Shown here: one piece after another, positions 6,941 to 7,040 of the stretch
Layout: the number at the start of each line of letters is the position of its first letter
How positions within the stretch are numbered: the first letter of the stretch is position 1
Source of the DNA: Thermoplasmata archaeon
Lineage (GTDB): Archaea > Thermoplasmatota > Thermoplasmata > Thermoplasmatales > Thermoplasmataceae
Assembly: GCA_021826785.1 (NCBI GenBank)
Contig: JAKAYN010000030.1
Span: 1-7,040 of the forward strand
Length of the DNA stretch: 7,040 nt
Direction: 5' to 3'
Notes under the pieces: model-generated
What the model was told of the DNA's origin: nothing
Database searches by the model: none
Seen by the model: the letters and a program-made list of their open reading frames with translations, nothing else
Position numbers and translations under genes: made by a program

Positions 6941-7040
6941 ATGAAATTCCAAAGTATAATTTTTAGAGATGAAAACTCTTCATCATTTCATGTATGGGAC
7001 GAAACTTTCTTAAAGGATCTTCAGATCAATGAGATAGATC
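6941..7040 (+). CDS. MutS-like protein, N-terminal fragment (runs off the window)
   Basis: ATG 6941 has an ideal Shine-Dalgarno sequence six bases upstream, and the frame is open to the window end (33 codons). The protein begins MKFQSIIFRDENS and continues with ETFLKDLQINEID. From memory, this matches the start of a MutS-related family whose members open with a 'MKF-S-I-L-F' strand followed by an 'F-x-DLNLDQI' segment before the core and ATPase domains; neither domain is inside this window. MutS-like genes are, as I recall, among those reported downstream of crcB-motif RNAs, which supports the call. The role is uncertain: mismatch recognition, or another branch of the MutS ATPases that does not act in mismatch repair. 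Expression should rise when fluoride enters the cell. The Shine-Dalgarno sequence and 62-base leader differ from the other genes here. That this is a real gene is much surer than the family. Confidence 0.7.
   Translation, partial: MKFQSIIFRDENSSSFHVWDETFLKDLQINEID

Noticed and set aside
6877..6945. tRNA or C/D-box RNA reading of the structured segment
   Set aside because: There is no T-loop or acceptor stem, and the overlapping CTGATGA cannot serve as properly spaced C and D boxes; the fluoride aptamer explains all conserved blocks.

Overview
The window looks like chromosomal DNA from a thermoacidophilic archaeon of the Thermoplasmatales (Picrophilus, Ferroplasma or Acidiplasma type). This is inferred from the AT-rich right half, TATA boxes about 25 bases before start codons with little or no leader, a secreted protein packed with N-glycosylation sequons and anchored at its N-terminus, and an archaeal-looking glutamyl-tRNA reductase. 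No database search was possible, so the genus is not fixed.

Layout. Bases 13-1197 (+) carry an IS110-family transposase killed by two in-frame TAA codons; its first catalytic acid is also changed to His. Directly after it, 1243-1643 (+) is an unrecognised small gene split by a frameshift. Bases 1834-3708 (-) encode an intact 624-residue sequon-rich surface protein with its own TATA box. Bases 3709-4391 hold only scraps: two short broken reading frames, one with a helix-turn-helix look, and AT-rich filler. Bases 4392-5238 (-) are the remains of one gene of roughly 270 codons, broken by several frameshifts. Bases 5346-6554 (+) are hemA, glutamyl-tRNA reductase, intact and apparently monocistronic. 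After a 300-base AT-rich gap, a strong TATA box (6849-6858) leads into a fluoride riboswitch (crcB motif, 6877-6920), a Shine-Dalgarno sequence that the riboswitch can mask, and the first 33 codons of a MutS-like protein running off the end.

How it fits together. The left two thirds is a plastic, decaying stretch (dead transposase, three or four broken genes, one surface-protein gene) and appears richer in G+C than the hemA side, so part of it may be imported. The right third is core metabolism (first committed step of tetrapyrrole synthesis from Glu-tRNA) followed by a fluoride-responsive gene. The best discovery candidate is the last unit: a fluoride-sensing RNA in front of a MutS-like gene instead of a fluoride exporter. 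This matters for an acidophile because fluoride enters acid-grown cells as HF and is trapped inside.
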